Positions 42,816-51,486 of a DNA stretch of 64,000 nt are shown piece by piece. How positions within the stretch are numbered: position 1 is the stretch's first letter; each line of letters starts with the position of its first letter. Below the pieces are notes generated by a model, which made no database searches, was not told where the DNA came from, and saw only the letters and a program-made list of their open reading frames with translations. Source of the DNA: Variovorax boronicumulans NBRC 103145 (GTDB lineage Bacteria > Pseudomonadota > Gammaproteobacteria > Burkholderiales > Burkholderiaceae_C); NCBI RefSeq assembly GCF_001591345.1, contig NZ_BCUS01000009.1, forward strand, positions 1 to 64,000, read 5' to 3'. Position numbers and translations under genes: made by a program.

Positions 42816-42905
42816 TCGGGAAACACCGCGGAACCGGTTTGGCCGGACCGCTGGTGCTGCCCCTTGAGGGGGAGGCTGCTACACGAAGTGAGCAGCTACG
42901 GGAGT
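42816..42905. repeat. Structured intergenic repeat, copy C (about 90 bp, diverged)
   Basis: AACACCGCGGAACCGGTTTG, GCCGGACCGCTGGTG, CCCCTTGAGGGGG and ACACGAAGTG correspond to copies A and B with several changes; the hairpin pairing is partly kept. It lies 28 bases upstream of the FadN-type gene. Confidence 0.8.
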
Positions 42906-42956
42906 GGGTCAAGCTATCAAAAAACAAAAGGGAACCTCCGCTGCATCGGTGATGCG

Positions 42957-43232
42957 CTACGCCGAGTCCGACTCGGCACCTGGTGTCGATGGCGATTCGT
43001 CTGCTTCCAGTGAGTTTGCAAAGAGAACCAGTCCTCCAAAACCCAACAGACCGCAGATCGCCCAACCGAAACCGACCCACCACGGGAATGCCATCGCGCC
43101 GCCGCCACCTCTGTACCCGGGTGCAAGGGGGACAGTTGCGAGTACCCCAATAAAGGTGATGACAGCGGCCGCACCAGCAGCAACCACCACGAGAGCAAGG
43201 CCACCGATCAACTTTCCCGACGAGACGCTCAT
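42957..43232 (-). CDS. Small membrane protein
   Basis: 91 residues from ATG at 43232, with GGAGGGCAGG upstream in the message. Two membrane helices: about 8-31 (LIGGLALVVVAAGAAAVITF) and 49-72 (WWVGFGWAICGLLGFGGLVL), joined by a Gly-rich loop (APGYRGGGGAM), with an acidic C-terminal tail. Family not recognised. It begins 23 bases after the DUF2147 gene's stop. Base composition of the region is lower in GC than the acyl-CoA genes around it. Confidence 0.7.
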   Translation of the reverse strand: MSVSSGKLIGGLALVVVAAGAAAVITFIGVLATVPLAPGYRGGGGAMAFPWWVGFGWAICGLLGFGGLVLFANSLEADESPSTPGAESDSA

Positions 43233-43255
43233 GTCACCTGCCCTCCGTTGCACAC

Positions 43256-43690
43256 TTACTGCACACGGTTCCAGGTTTGGGTGCGCCAGAAGGGGCCGAG
43301 GTAGCCGCGGACTTCGAGCTTCTTGCCGCCGTCGATCGGCGTGAAGCTCGCGCGGTATTCCTTGCCGTTCTCGGGGTCGAGGATCTTCCCGCCTTCCCAG
43401 ACGTCCTTGCCCTCGGCCTTCTTGCCGCCACGGATGATCTCCAGGCCCGCGATGGGCTTGCCCTTGCGGTCGTCGGCGCATTCGTCGCAGGTGGCGTCGG
43501 GCTTGGTGTCTTTCTTCAACGACTTCTCGATGCGCCCGAGCAGCGCGCCGTTGGCGTCGGCGATGCGGATCTCGGCCTTGGCCTCGCCGGTCTTGTCGTC
43601 GACGTTGCGCCACAGGCCCACCGGCGTGCTCTGGGCCATGGCCGAGACGGCGGTGACGGTGAACAAGACGGCTGCAAGCGTTGCTTTCAT
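43256..43690 (-). CDS. DUF2147 family exported protein
   Basis: 144 residues. Signal peptide MKATLAAVLFTVTAVSAMA. The mature part begins STPVGLWRNVDDKTGEAKAE, the family's start, then IEKSLKKDTKPDATCDECAD, GLEIIRGGKKAEGKDVWEGG, KILDPENGKEYRASFTPIDG and the final VRGYLGPFWRTQTW. DUF2147 proteins are periplasmic lipocalin-like barrels of unknown function. The gene is embedded in the fatty-acid cluster, 43 bases after the acyl-CoA dehydrogenase. Confidence 0.93.
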   Translation of the reverse strand: MKATLAAVLFTVTAVSAMAQSTPVGLWRNVDDKTGEAKAEIRIADANGALLGRIEKSLKKDTKPDATCDECADDRKGKPIAGLEIIRGGKKAEGKDVWEGGKILDPENGKEYRASFTPIDGGKKLEVRGYLGPFWRTQTWNRVQ

Positions 43691-43733
43691 GAGCGGGCTC
43701 CCGGTGGGTCGATGAAGAAAGGCTGTGTGTCGC

Positions 43734-45530
43734 TTAGGCGAGTGCGGCGTCGGTGTCCATCAACACCTTGCTGCCGGCGCGCGCGGTACGCATGAGCATC
43801 ACGGTCTCGGGGAACAGCTTGGCGAAGTAGAAGCGCGCGGTCTGCAGCTTGGCGACGTAGAACGGATCGTTGTTGCCGGCGGCGATTTCGCGCAGGGCCA
43901 CTTGCGCCATGCGGGCGAACAGGTAGCCGAACACGAAGTGGCCGGCCACGCGCAGGTAGTCGACGGCGGCGGCGCCCACTTCGTCGGGGTTCTGGAAGCC
44001 CTTGAAGCCGATCTCGGTGGTGAACTTGGTGAGCTGGTCGCCCAGCATCGCGATCGGGTTGATGAACTCGGCCATCTTCTCGTTCACGCCTTCTTCTTCC
44101 ACCAGCTTGGCGACGAGCTTGCCGAACTTCTTCAGCGAGGCGCCGTTGTTGCCCAGGATCTTGCGGCCCAACAGGTCCAGCGACTGGATGGTGTTGGTGC
44201 CTTCATAGATCATGTTGATGCGGTTGTCGCGCACGAACTGCTCCATGCCCCATTCCTTGATGAAGCCGTGGCCGCCGAAGACCTGCATGCACGAATTGGT
44301 CGCGATGTGGCCGTTGTCGGTGATGAAGGCCTTGACGATGGGCGTCAGCAGCGCGACCAGTTCGCCGCTGTCCTTGCGCACCTTCTCGTCGGGGTGGTTG
44401 TGTTCCTTGTCGAGCAGCAGCGTGCAGAAGATCTGCAGCGCGCGGCCGCCTTCGGCGTACGCCTTGGCCGTGAGCAGCATCTTGCGCACGTCGGGGTGCA
44501 CGATGATCGGGTCGGCTTCCTTGTCCTTGGCCTTCACGCCCGACAGCGAACGCATCTGGAGGCGGTCCTTGGCGTAGGCCAGGGCGTTCTGGTAGGCCAC
44601 TTCGGTCAGGCCGAGCGACTGGTTGCCCACGCCCAGGCGGGCGGCGTTCATCATCACGAACATCGCGGCCAGGCCCTTGTTGGGCTCGCCCACCAGCGTG
44701 CCGGTGGCGCCTTCGATCACGATCTGCGCAGTGGCGTTGCCGTGGATGCCCATCTTGTGCTCCAGGCCGGCGCAGAAGATCGGGTTGCGCTCGCCCAGCG
44801 AGCCGTCGGCCTTGACGTGGAACTTCGGCACCACGAACAGGCTGATGCCCTTGCTGCCCTTGGGCGCATCGGGCAGGCGAGCCAGCACCAGGTGGATGAT
44901 GTTGCTCGTCATGTCGTGCTCGCCGGCCGAGATGAAGATCTTGCTGCCGGTGATGCGGTAGGTGCCGTCCGCCTGCGGCTCGGCCTTGGTGCGCAGCAGG
45001 CCCAGGTCGGTGCCGCAATGGGGTTCGGTCAGGCACATGGTGCCGGTCCACTCGCCGCTCGTGAGCTTGGGCAGGTAGGTCTTCTTCTGGTCGTCGGTGC
45101 CGTGCGCGGCCAGTGCCTCGTAGGCGCCGTGCGACAGGCCCGGGTACATGGTCCAGGCCTGGTTGGCGCTGTTGAGCATTTCGAACAGGCACTGGTTCAC
45201 CACGAACGGCAGGCCCTGGCCGCCGAAGGCCGGGTCGCACGACAGCGCGGGCCAGCCGCCTTCGACGTACTTGGCGTAGGCGTCCTTGAAGCCCGTGGGC
45301 GTCTTGACTTCGTGCGTGGCCTTGTCGAGCACGCAGCCTTCTTCGTCGCCGCTGATGTTCAGCGGGAAAGTGACTTCGGCCGCGAACTTGCCGGCCTCTT
45401 CGATCACGGCGTTGATGGTGTCGGCATCGGTCTCGGCGTGGGCCGGCAGTGCCTTGAGTTCCTCGGCGACGTTGAGCACTTCGTGCAGCACGAACTGCAT
45501 GTCACGCACGGGGGGGTTGTAGGTAGGCAT
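43734..45530 (-). CDS. Acyl-CoA dehydrogenase, long form with C-terminal extension
   Basis: 598 residues, longer than the 380-residue classical enzyme and like the 590-600-residue FadE-like group of proteobacteria. Features: GMCLTEPHCGTDLGLLRTKA equivalent (TMCLTEPHCGTDLG), YRITGSKIFISAGEHDM, KMGIHGNATAQI, CMQVFGGHGFIKEWGMEQ and the catalytic-Glu loop NMIYEGTNTIQSLDL. It oxidises acyl-CoA and passes electrons to EtfAB. It heads the cluster after the TetR regulator. Confidence 0.94.
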   Translation of the reverse strand: MPTYNPPVRDMQFVLHEVLNVAEELKALPAHAETDADTINAVIEEAGKFAAEVTFPLNISGDEEGCVLDKATHEVKTPTGFKDAYAKYVEGGWPALSCDPAFGGQGLPFVVNQCLFEMLNSANQAWTMYPGLSHGAYEALAAHGTDDQKKTYLPKLTSGEWTGTMCLTEPHCGTDLGLLRTKAEPQADGTYRITGSKIFISAGEHDMTSNIIHLVLARLPDAPKGSKGISLFVVPKFHVKADGSLGERNPIFCAGLEHKMGIHGNATAQIVIEGATGTLVGEPNKGLAAMFVMMNAARLGVGNQSLGLTEVAYQNALAYAKDRLQMRSLSGVKAKDKEADPIIVHPDVRKMLLTAKAYAEGGRALQIFCTLLLDKEHNHPDEKVRKDSGELVALLTPIVKAFITDNGHIATNSCMQVFGGHGFIKEWGMEQFVRDNRINMIYEGTNTIQSLDLLGRKILGNNGASLKKFGKLVAKLVEEEGVNEKMAEFINPIAMLGDQLTKFTTEIGFKGFQNPDEVGAAAVDYLRVAGHFVFGYLFARMAQVALREIAAGNNDPFYVAKLQTARFYFAKLFPETVMLMRTARAGSKVLMDTDAALA

Positions 45531-45605
45531 CCGGGACTCTCCTGGTCGAAGCTAGATAGATTGGAAAAAACGAAAACGGAAAAACGAAACGGGCGGCCGT
45601 GGCGC

Positions 45606-46310
45606 TCAGCGCACGGTCTTGAGCCGGCGCGTGCCGCGCGCGGCGGGCGCGGACTCGGCGGCATTGGAAGCAGGCGGCGCGTCCGGCGTGGCGGCGCGCG
45701 CAAGGATGTTGTCGAAGCCGACGTTGGCGCGCCCGATGGAGCCGGGCACCTGCAGGAAGCGGGCTTCGTAGTGCAGCGCGAGGATCAGGCCGTGGATCTC
45801 GAAGCCGACCTGGCGCTCGTCGGCGTCGGCGCGCAGGTGGCCTTCGGTCTTGGACTGCACGATGGCGCGCAGCACGGCGGCCTGCCAGATGCTGACCGAC
45901 TCGACCAGCGCGTCGCGCACCGGGCCCGGGCGGTCGTCGAATTCGGAGGCGCCGCTGATGTAGATGCAGCCCGAGTCGATCTCGGTCGAGGTGCGCTTCA
46001 TCCAGTTGGCGAACATGGCGCGCAGGCGCGGCAGGCCGCGCGGCGCCTGCAGGGCGGGGAAAAACACTTCCTGCTCGAAGCGCGCGTGGTACTCGCGCAC
46101 CACCGAGATCTGCAATTCCTCGCGCGAGCCGAAGTGGGCGAACACGCCCGACTTGCTCATCTTGGTGATCTCGGCCACGGCGCCGATCGACAGGCCCTCG
46201 AGCCCGATCTGCGCGGCCAGCGCCAGCGCGGCATCGACGATGATGGCCTTGGTCTGCTGGCCCTTGGGGGCGGCGCGGGCCGGCTTGACGGGAACGGCGG
46301 TGGCGGACAT
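45606..46310 (-). CDS. TetR family regulator of the fatty-acid cluster
   Basis: 234 residues from ATG at 46310. Helix-turn-helix: QTKAIIVDAALALAAQIGLE, LSIGAVAEITKMSKSGVFAH, FGSREELQISVVREYHARFE. The C-terminal part fits TetR ligand domains (TetR_C_6-like) and ends in a low-complexity basic tail. It lies 75 bases before the acyl-CoA dehydrogenase on the same strand, and a palindromic operator is just upstream of its start, so self-control and control of the cluster are likely. Confidence 0.9.
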   Translation of the reverse strand: MSATAVPVKPARAAPKGQQTKAIIVDAALALAAQIGLEGLSIGAVAEITKMSKSGVFAHFGSREELQISVVREYHARFEQEVFFPALQAPRGLPRLRAMFANWMKRTSTEIDSGCIYISGASEFDDRPGPVRDALVESVSIWQAAVLRAIVQSKTEGHLRADADERQVGFEIHGLILALHYEARFLQVPGSIGRANVGFDNILARAATPDAPPASNAAESAPAARGTRRLKTVR

Positions 46311-46331
46311 CGTGAAAGCTCCGAATAAAAC

Positions 46332-46343
46332 GAACGGTCGTTC
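46332..46343. promoter_or_regulatory. TetR-type operator GAACGGTCGTTC
   Basis: GAACG and CGTTC arms with a 2-base centre, 22 bases before the TetR start codon. The sequence in context, AACGAACGGTCGTTCT, matches the pattern commonly bound by TetR regulators of fatty-acid genes. It probably overlaps the promoter of the regulator. Confidence 0.75.
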
Positions 46344-46459
46344 TATTTTGCAGGGGCTTTGCACTTTTGACCGCAAATGACCTTGGGCCGCGGTAGGTTA
46401 ATCAAGGTTAGCCAAAGCAGGGGGCGACCGCCAGGGGGCCGCACCCTGCCCCCGCGGAC

Positions 46460-47218
46460 TCAAAACTCCTGCGACACGGGCCGCAGCACGACCTCGTTGA
46501 TGTCCACATTGGCCGGCTGCTCCACCGCGTAGACGATGGCGCGCGCCACCGAGTCGGCGGGGATCTGGTTGGCGTCGTAGAAGGCCTTCACGCCGGCGGC
46601 GCTCTCGGCGTCGCTGCTGCCGAACTTCAGCTCCGAGTCCACCGCGCCGGGCGACACGATGGTCACGCGCACGCCGCTGTTGCCCACCTCCACGCGCAGG
46701 CCTTCGGAGATGGCGCGCACCGCGTGCTTGGTGGCGCTGTAGACCGTGCCGATGGGCGTGAACACCTTCAGCCCGGCAATCGACGCGACGTTGACGATGT
46801 GGCCGCTGCCCTGCGCCTGCATGCGCGGCAGCACGGCGGCGATGCCGTAGAGCACGCCCTTGATGTTGACGTCGATGGTGCGGTCCCACTCGTCGACCTT
46901 GAGTTTGTCCAGCGGCGACAGCGGCATCACGCCCGCGTTGTTGACCAGCACGTCGATGCGGCCGAAGGCCTCGACGGTGGCGGCGGCGAGCTTTTCGAGG
47001 TCGGCACGCTTCGCTACGTCGGTGGCCACGGCGATGGCTTCGCCGCCGGCCTCGCGGATCTCGGCGACGACCTGGTCGAGCCGGTCGGTGCGTCGGGCCG
47101 CGAGCACCACCTTGGCGCCGCGTGCGGCCAGGTGGCGCGCCGTCGATTCGCCCAGGCCGCTGCTGGCGCCGGTGACGATGGCGACCTTGCCCTGGATGTT
47201 GTCTTGAATGGAAGTCAT
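46460..47218 (-). CDS. Short-chain dehydrogenase/reductase (classical)
   Basis: 252 residues from ATG at 47218. TGASSGLGESTARHLAARGA, NNAGVMPLSPLDKLKVDEWD, the catalytic Ser in VNVASIAGLKVFTPIG and YSATKHAVRAISEG (YxxxK). A standard NADP-dependent oxidoreductase of the YdfG-like group. It is divergent from the LysR regulator at 47326, its likely controller. Confidence 0.92.
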   Translation of the reverse strand: MTSIQDNIQGKVAIVTGASSGLGESTARHLAARGAKVVLAARRTDRLDQVVAEIREAGGEAIAVATDVAKRADLEKLAAATVEAFGRIDVLVNNAGVMPLSPLDKLKVDEWDRTIDVNIKGVLYGIAAVLPRMQAQGSGHIVNVASIAGLKVFTPIGTVYSATKHAVRAISEGLRVEVGNSGVRVTIVSPGAVDSELKFGSSDAESAAGVKAFYDANQIPADSVARAIVYAVEQPANVDINEVVLRPVSQEF

Positions 47219-47256
47219 GGAATTTCCTTGGGGTGTGTTGAAGAAGTGCATGCAGT

Positions 47257-47269
47257 GTGGAAAATCCAC
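47257..47269. promoter_or_regulatory. Palindrome GTGGAAAATCCAC in the SDR/LysR divergent gap
   Basis: GTGGA and TCCAC arms around AAA, with a T-N11-A pattern (47256-47268), between the starts of the SDR (47218) and the LysR gene (47326). A fitting site for the LysR regulator. Confidence 0.55.
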
Positions 47270-47325
47270 GCGTTCCAGTAAATGAAACTCTGGCGACTTC
47301 AGAATTCCCAAAAAAGGAACACCCC

Positions 47326-48213
47326 ATGTCCAACCGCCTCGAAGCCCTGCGCGTGTTCTTCACCGCCGCCGATGCCGCCAACTTCCGCGAGGCGGCCGTG
47401 CGGCTGTCGGTGTCGCCGCAGGTGGTAACGCGCGCCGTGCGCGAACTCGAGGAAGAACTGGGCGAGCCGCTCTTTCACCGCAGCACGCGCGGCGTGCAGC
47501 TCACCGATTTCGGGCGCCAGCTCGCCGAGCGCGCCCGCGTGGCCGTGGGCGGCGTGGACGAACTTTTCCACCGCATCGACCGGCGCGCGCTGTCGCAGCA
47601 CACGGGCACGGTGCGGGTCACGGCGCCGCATGTGTACGCCCGGCTGATCCCGCAGGCGCTGGCGCCGCTGCTGGCGCAGCATCCCGGGCTGGTGCTCGAC
47701 CTGCGGCTGTCGGAGCAGCATGCCGACGTGGTCGACCAGCAGATCGACCTCGGCGTGCGCGTCGGCCCGATGCGCGACGCGCGCTTCGTGGCCCGGGGTG
47801 TGGGAAAGATGTCGCTGTGCGTGGTGGGCTCACCCGCACTCATCGAGCGGGTCGGTGCGCCGCGCACTGTCGATGCGCTGTCCGGGCTGCCGGTGACGGC
47901 GCTGATCGACCACAGCTCGGGCCGGCCCTGGCCGTGGGCCTTCAGCAAGAAACGGGTGTTCACCGTGTCGTCGCCCGCGTTCGTGACGGACAACATCGAC
48001 GCCGAATGCGCCGCGGTGCTGGCGGGCATCGGCTTCGGCCAGCTCATCGGGCCGCTGGCGCAGCCGTGGCTGCAGTCGGGTGCGCTGGTGGAGGTGCTGG
48101 CGGCCGAGGCGCCCGAGCCCTGGCCGATCCACGTCTACCGTCCGCAGCGCGCGCCGGTGCCGGCGCGCGTGCGGCTGGTGTACGACGAGCTGGTGCGCGT
48201 GCTCAGAGCTTGA
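47326..48213 (+). CDS. LysR family transcriptional regulator
   Basis: 295 residues from ATG 47326, with AAAAAAGGAA upstream. Helix-turn-helix: ALRVFFTAADAANFREAAVR, LSVSPQVVTRAVRELEEELG, LFHRSTRGVQLTDFG. Effector-binding half with VRVTAPHVYARLIPQALAPL and VDQQIDLGVRVGPMRDARFV, typical of the CrgA-like group that often regulates a divergent SDR. Its 3-prime end overlaps the FAH gene's end by 11 bases. Confidence 0.93.
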   Translation: MSNRLEALRVFFTAADAANFREAAVRLSVSPQVVTRAVRELEEELGEPLFHRSTRGVQLTDFGRQLAERARVAVGGVDELFHRIDRRALSQHTGTVRVTAPHVYARLIPQALAPLLAQHPGLVLDLRLSEQHADVVDQQIDLGVRVGPMRDARFVARGVGKMSLCVVGSPALIERVGAPRTVDALSGLPVTALIDHSSGRPWPWAFSKKRVFTVSSPAFVTDNIDAECAAVLAGIGFGQLIGPLAQPWLQSGALVEVLAAEAPEPWPIHVYRPQRAPVPARVRLVYDELVRVLRA

Positions 48214-49051
48214 AGGGCACCACTTCCTGGCGCTGCTCGCCCAGGCCTTCGATGCCCAGCGTCATCACGTCGCCCTTCTTCAGGAACAGCGGCGGCTTCA
48301 TGCCCATGCCGACGCCGGGCGGCGTGCCGGTGGTGATCACGTCGCCGGGCATCAGCGTCATGAACTGGCTCACGTAGCTCACGAGCTTGGCCACGCTGAA
48401 GATCATGGTCTTGGTGCTGCCGGTCTGCACGCGCTGGCCGTTCAGGTCGAGCCACATCGCGAGCTTCTGCGGGTTCTCGATCTCGTCGCGCGTGACGAGC
48501 CAGGGGCCGATGGGGCCGAAGGTGTCGCAGCCCTTGCCCTTGTCCCAGGTGCCGCCGCGCTCGATCTGGTATTCACGCTCGCTCACGTCGTTGATGGTGC
48601 AGTAGCCGGCCACGTAGTCGAGTGCGCTCTTTTGCGACACGTAGCGCGCCTTCGTGCCGATGACCACGCCGAGCTCGACTTCCCAGTCGGACTTGACCGA
48701 GCCCTTGGGCAGCATCACCGGGTCGTTCGGGCCCTGGATGCAGCTGGTGGCCTTCATGAAGACGATGGGTTCCTTGGGCACCGGCAGGCCCGATTCGGCC
48801 GCGTGGTCGGCGTAGTTCAGGCCGATGGCGATGAACTTGCCGACGTTGGCCACGGGGCTGCCGAAGCGCGGCTTGCCCTTGACCAGCGGCAGCTTGTCGA
48901 GCTTGGTCTTGCGCAGCTTGGCAAGAGCGGCATCGCCGAGCTGGTCGGGACCGATGTCCTTGACGACGGCGCTCAGGTCGCGCAGCTTGCCTTCGTTGTC
49001 GATGAGGCCGGGCTTTTCTTTGCCGGGGTTGCCGTAGCGGACGAGTTTCAT
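48203..49051 (-). CDS. Fumarylacetoacetate hydrolase family protein (2,4-diketo-3-deoxy sugar acid hydrolase-like)
   Basis: 282 residues. The FAH domain reads FIAIGLNYADHAAESGLPVP, VMLPKGSVKSDWEVELGVVI (metal-ligand E-x-E), VAGYCTINDVSEREYQIERG and LMPGDVITTGTPPGVGMGMK. In non-phosphorylating L-fucose and L-rhamnose routes an enzyme of this family hydrolyses 2,4-diketo-3-deoxy sugar acids to pyruvate and a hydroxyacid. The two SDR genes directly upstream fit this role. Confidence 0.88.
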   Translation of the reverse strand: MKLVRYGNPGKEKPGLIDNEGKLRDLSAVVKDIGPDQLGDAALAKLRKTKLDKLPLVKGKPRFGSPVANVGKFIAIGLNYADHAAESGLPVPKEPIVFMKATSCIQGPNDPVMLPKGSVKSDWEVELGVVIGTKARYVSQKSALDYVAGYCTINDVSEREYQIERGGTWDKGKGCDTFGPIGPWLVTRDEIENPQKLAMWLDLNGQRVQTGSTKTMIFSVAKLVSYVSQFMTLMPGDVITTGTPPGVGMGMKPPLFLKKGDVMTLGIEGLGEQRQEVVPFKL

Positions 49052-49080
49052 GCGTTCCTTTCAGTGCATTGAATGGGGAA

Positions 49081-49836
49081 TCAGTAGGTGGAGCGGCCGC
49101 CCGACAGGTCGAACACGGCGCCGGTGGAAAAGGAGCAATCGTCGGTGCACAGCCAGCCGACCATCGCCGCCACCTCTTCCACGGTGCCGAAGCGGCCCAT
49201 GGGAATCTTCGAGAGCATGAAGGCGATGTGGTCGGGGGTCATCTGGTCGAAGATGGCGGTCTTCACCGCCGCGGGCGTCACGCAGTTCACGCGGATGCCG
49301 GTGTCGGCCAGCTCCTTGCCGAGCGACTTGGTGAGCCCGATGACGGCGGCCTTGCTCGCACTGTACGCGCTGGCGTTGGGGTTGCCGTCCTTGCCCGCCA
49401 CCGAGGCGATGTTGACGATGCGGCCTTCACCCTTCGCGCCCTGTTTGCGCATCTGCGCCACCACCTCGCGACAGCACAGGAACACGCCGGTGACGTTGAC
49501 CTCCATCACCTGGCGCCACTCGTCCACCGGGTAATCCCACAGCTTGACGTTGGGCCCGGTGATGCCGGCGCTGTTGACCAGCGCATCGATGCGCGGCGCG
49601 TGCGCGAGCGTGGCCGCCACGGCTTTCGCGACCGAGGGCTGCTGCGTCACGTCGACCTTCAATGCGAAGGCCTTGGCGCCGAGCGCTTCGGCCGCGCGAC
49701 CGGCGGCGGCCTCGTCGCGGTCCCACAGCGTGACGCTGCCGCCCGAGGCGACGAGCCGCTGCGCGATGCCGAAGCCCAGCCCCGTGGCACCACCGGTGAC
49801 CACGGCGTGGCGGCCTTCGAAATCGAGCCGGTTCAT
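49081..49836 (-). CDS. Short-chain dehydrogenase/reductase, second of a pair
   Basis: 251 residues from ATG at 49836, overlapping the stop of the upstream SDR (ATGA), so translation is coupled. TGGATGLGFGIAQRLVASGG, NSAGITGPNVKLWDYPVDEW (NSAG variant), IVNIASVAGKDGNPNASAYS, YSASKAAVIGLTKSLG, and a C-terminal FSTGAVFDLSGGRSTY. It resembles 3-oxoacyl reductase-like sugar dehydrogenases. Confidence 0.92.
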   Translation of the reverse strand: MNRLDFEGRHAVVTGGATGLGFGIAQRLVASGGSVTLWDRDEAAAGRAAEALGAKAFALKVDVTQQPSVAKAVAATLAHAPRIDALVNSAGITGPNVKLWDYPVDEWRQVMEVNVTGVFLCCREVVAQMRKQGAKGEGRIVNIASVAGKDGNPNASAYSASKAAVIGLTKSLGKELADTGIRVNCVTPAAVKTAIFDQMTPDHIAFMLSKIPMGRFGTVEEVAAMVGWLCTDDCSFSTGAVFDLSGGRSTY

Positions 49837-50567
49837 ATCGTGATGCCGCCGTCGACGGTGAAGTACTGGCCGGTGGCGAAGATGGATTCGTCGCTGGCCA
49901 GGAACACCACCACCGGCGCGATCTCCTCGGCCTGCGCGAGCCGGCCCATGGGCTGGCGCGCCACGAAGGCCTTGCGCGCGGCCTCGGGGTCGGCGTTGGC
50001 GTTGATGCGATCGCCCAGCGAGGGCGTGTCGACCGTGCCCGGGCACACGGCATTGCAGCGGATGCCGCGGGCCACGTAGTCGGCCGCCACGCTCTTGGTG
50101 AGGCCGAGCACGGCCGCCTTGGTGGTGCCGTAGACGAAGCGGTTGGGCAGGCCCTTCATGCTGGAGCACACGCTGGCCATGTTGATGATGCTGCCGCGCC
50201 CGGCCGCGAGCATGCCGGGCAGCACGGCCTGGATGGTCCACATCTGCGCGCGCACGTTGAGGCGGAAGGCAAAGTCGAGGTCGTCGTCGCCGGCCTGCTC
50301 GATGGTGCCGTTGTGCACCACGCCCGCGCAGTTGAAGAGCACGTCGAGCGTGGGCAGCTGGGCCACGACCGCGCCGATGGCGGCCTTGTCGAGCACGTCG
50401 AGCTTCAGGGCCGTGACGTTCGCCACGCCGGCGTAGGCCGACAGCAGCTGCTCGTTGACGTCGGTGGCCCACACATGGGCGCCCTCGGCCGCGAGCGCCA
50501 GCACGCTGGCGCGGCCGATGCCCTGGCCGGCGGCGGTGACGAGCACGGTCTTTCCCTTCAATCTCAT
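49833..50567 (-). CDS. Short-chain dehydrogenase/reductase, 2-keto-3-deoxy-L-fuconate dehydrogenase-like
   Basis: 244 residues. VTAAGQGIGRASVLALAAEG, LDVLFNCAGVVHNGTIEQAG, INMASVCSSMKGLPNRFVYG, YGTTKAAVLGLTKSVAADYV, then IRCNAVCPGTVDTPSLGDRI and a C-terminal TGQYFTVDGGITI. The CAGxVHxGT and VCSSxKGxxNRFxY pattern is that of the DHRS6/2-keto-3-deoxy-L-fuconate dehydrogenase group, which makes 2,4-diketo acids, the substrates of the FAH enzyme downstream. It is the first gene of its operon, starting about 85 bases from the GntR operator. Confidence 0.9.
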   Translation of the reverse strand: MRLKGKTVLVTAAGQGIGRASVLALAAEGAHVWATDVNEQLLSAYAGVANVTALKLDVLDKAAIGAVVAQLPTLDVLFNCAGVVHNGTIEQAGDDDLDFAFRLNVRAQMWTIQAVLPGMLAAGRGSIINMASVCSSMKGLPNRFVYGTTKAAVLGLTKSVAADYVARGIRCNAVCPGTVDTPSLGDRINANADPEAARKAFVARQPMGRLAQAEEIAPVVVFLASDESIFATGQYFTVDGGITI

Positions 50568-50649
50568 GTCGGTGTCTCCTGGGGTGTTCTGCGGATGCGG
50601 GGTGGGTTCGGGTTAGGCCCGATGGGTCACAACTGTGAATCGCCGTATT

Positions 50650-50685
50650 CTGAATTGGCCTTACCACTTGTCCAATTCAGGACAA
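50650..50685. promoter_or_regulatory. GntR operator in the sugar-acid divergon
   Basis: TTGTCCAATTCAGGACAA (50668-50685) is a palindrome with TTGTCC/GGACAA arms. In addition CTGAATTGG (50650-50658) is the perfect reverse complement of CCAATTCAG (50672-50680). These nested repeats lie between the divergent SDR operon (start 50567) and gntR (start 50732), where the FadR-type GntR protein should bind to control both sides. Confidence 0.8.
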
Positions 50686-50731
50686 CCCTTAAGCCGATCC
50701 ACCGCCTCGCCCGCACCCACACCCTGCTCCC

Positions 50732-51439
50732 GTGCCGCTCCAGACCGTCGAACCCCAACGCCTCTATCGCCAGATTGCCGACCAGCTCCGGGGGCTGATC
50801 GCCAAGGGCGAATTCGACGTGGGCGCGCGCCTGCCCGCCGAGCGCGACCTGGCCAAGCAGCTGGGCGTGAGCCGGCCCTCGGTGCGCGAGGCGCTCATCG
50901 CGCTGGAGGTCGAGGGCTGGGTCGAGGTGCGCACCGGCTCGGGCGTGTACGTGCTCGACCGCTCGCACCGCGCCAGCGCGCCGGTGGCGCCCACCGAGTG
51001 GGGGCCGCTGGAGCTGATCCGCGCGCGCCGCGTGATCGAGGGCGAGACCGCCGCCATCGCCGCGCTCTCGGGCAAGCGCAAGGACGTGGACGCGATGACG
51101 CGCGCCATCGCCACCATGCGCGAGATGGCCGACCGCAACGTCATGCCGCTGGACGGCGACCGCGCCTTTCACCTGGCCATCGTCGGCGCCAGCGGCAACG
51201 TGGTGCTGGTCGAGACAGTGCAGGGCTTCTGGGATTCGCGCCGCGGCCCCATCTTCACGCGGCTGGGCGGCTACTTCGAGACCGTGACCTCGTGGCGCGC
51301 CGCCATCACCGAGCACGAGGCGATCCGCGACGCCATTGCCGCGCGCGACGCCGACGCCGCGCGCAGCGCGATGCACACGCACATGGACAACTCGCACCAC
51401 CGTTTCAGCGCGAGCTGGCGCCGCGCCAAGCCCGCCTGA
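50732..51439 (+). CDS. GntR family regulator, FadR subfamily, GTG start
   Basis: 235 residues. Winged helix: YRQIADQLRGLIAKGEFDVG, RLPAERDLAKQLGVSRPSVR, EALIALEVEGWVEVRTGSGV. The C-terminal FCD domain carries the metal-binding pattern with Asp and three His (DRAFHLAIVGASGN, ITEHEAIRDAI, MHTHMDNSHHRF). Such regulators respond to sugar acids (UxuR/ExuR-like). It heads the TRAP-dehydratase operon and sits next to its operator. Confidence 0.93.
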   Translation: MPLQTVEPQRLYRQIADQLRGLIAKGEFDVGARLPAERDLAKQLGVSRPSVREALIALEVEGWVEVRTGSGVYVLDRSHRASAPVAPTEWGPLELIRARRVIEGETAAIAALSGKRKDVDAMTRAIATMREMADRNVMPLDGDRAFHLAIVGASGNVVLVETVQGFWDSRRGPIFTRLGGYFETVTSWRAAITEHEAIRDAIAARDADAARSAMHTHMDNSHHRFSASWRRAKPA

Positions 51440-51486
51440 TTTCTCGCCAGCCTTCCTGCCAGTTCACTACAACGGAGACACACCCC

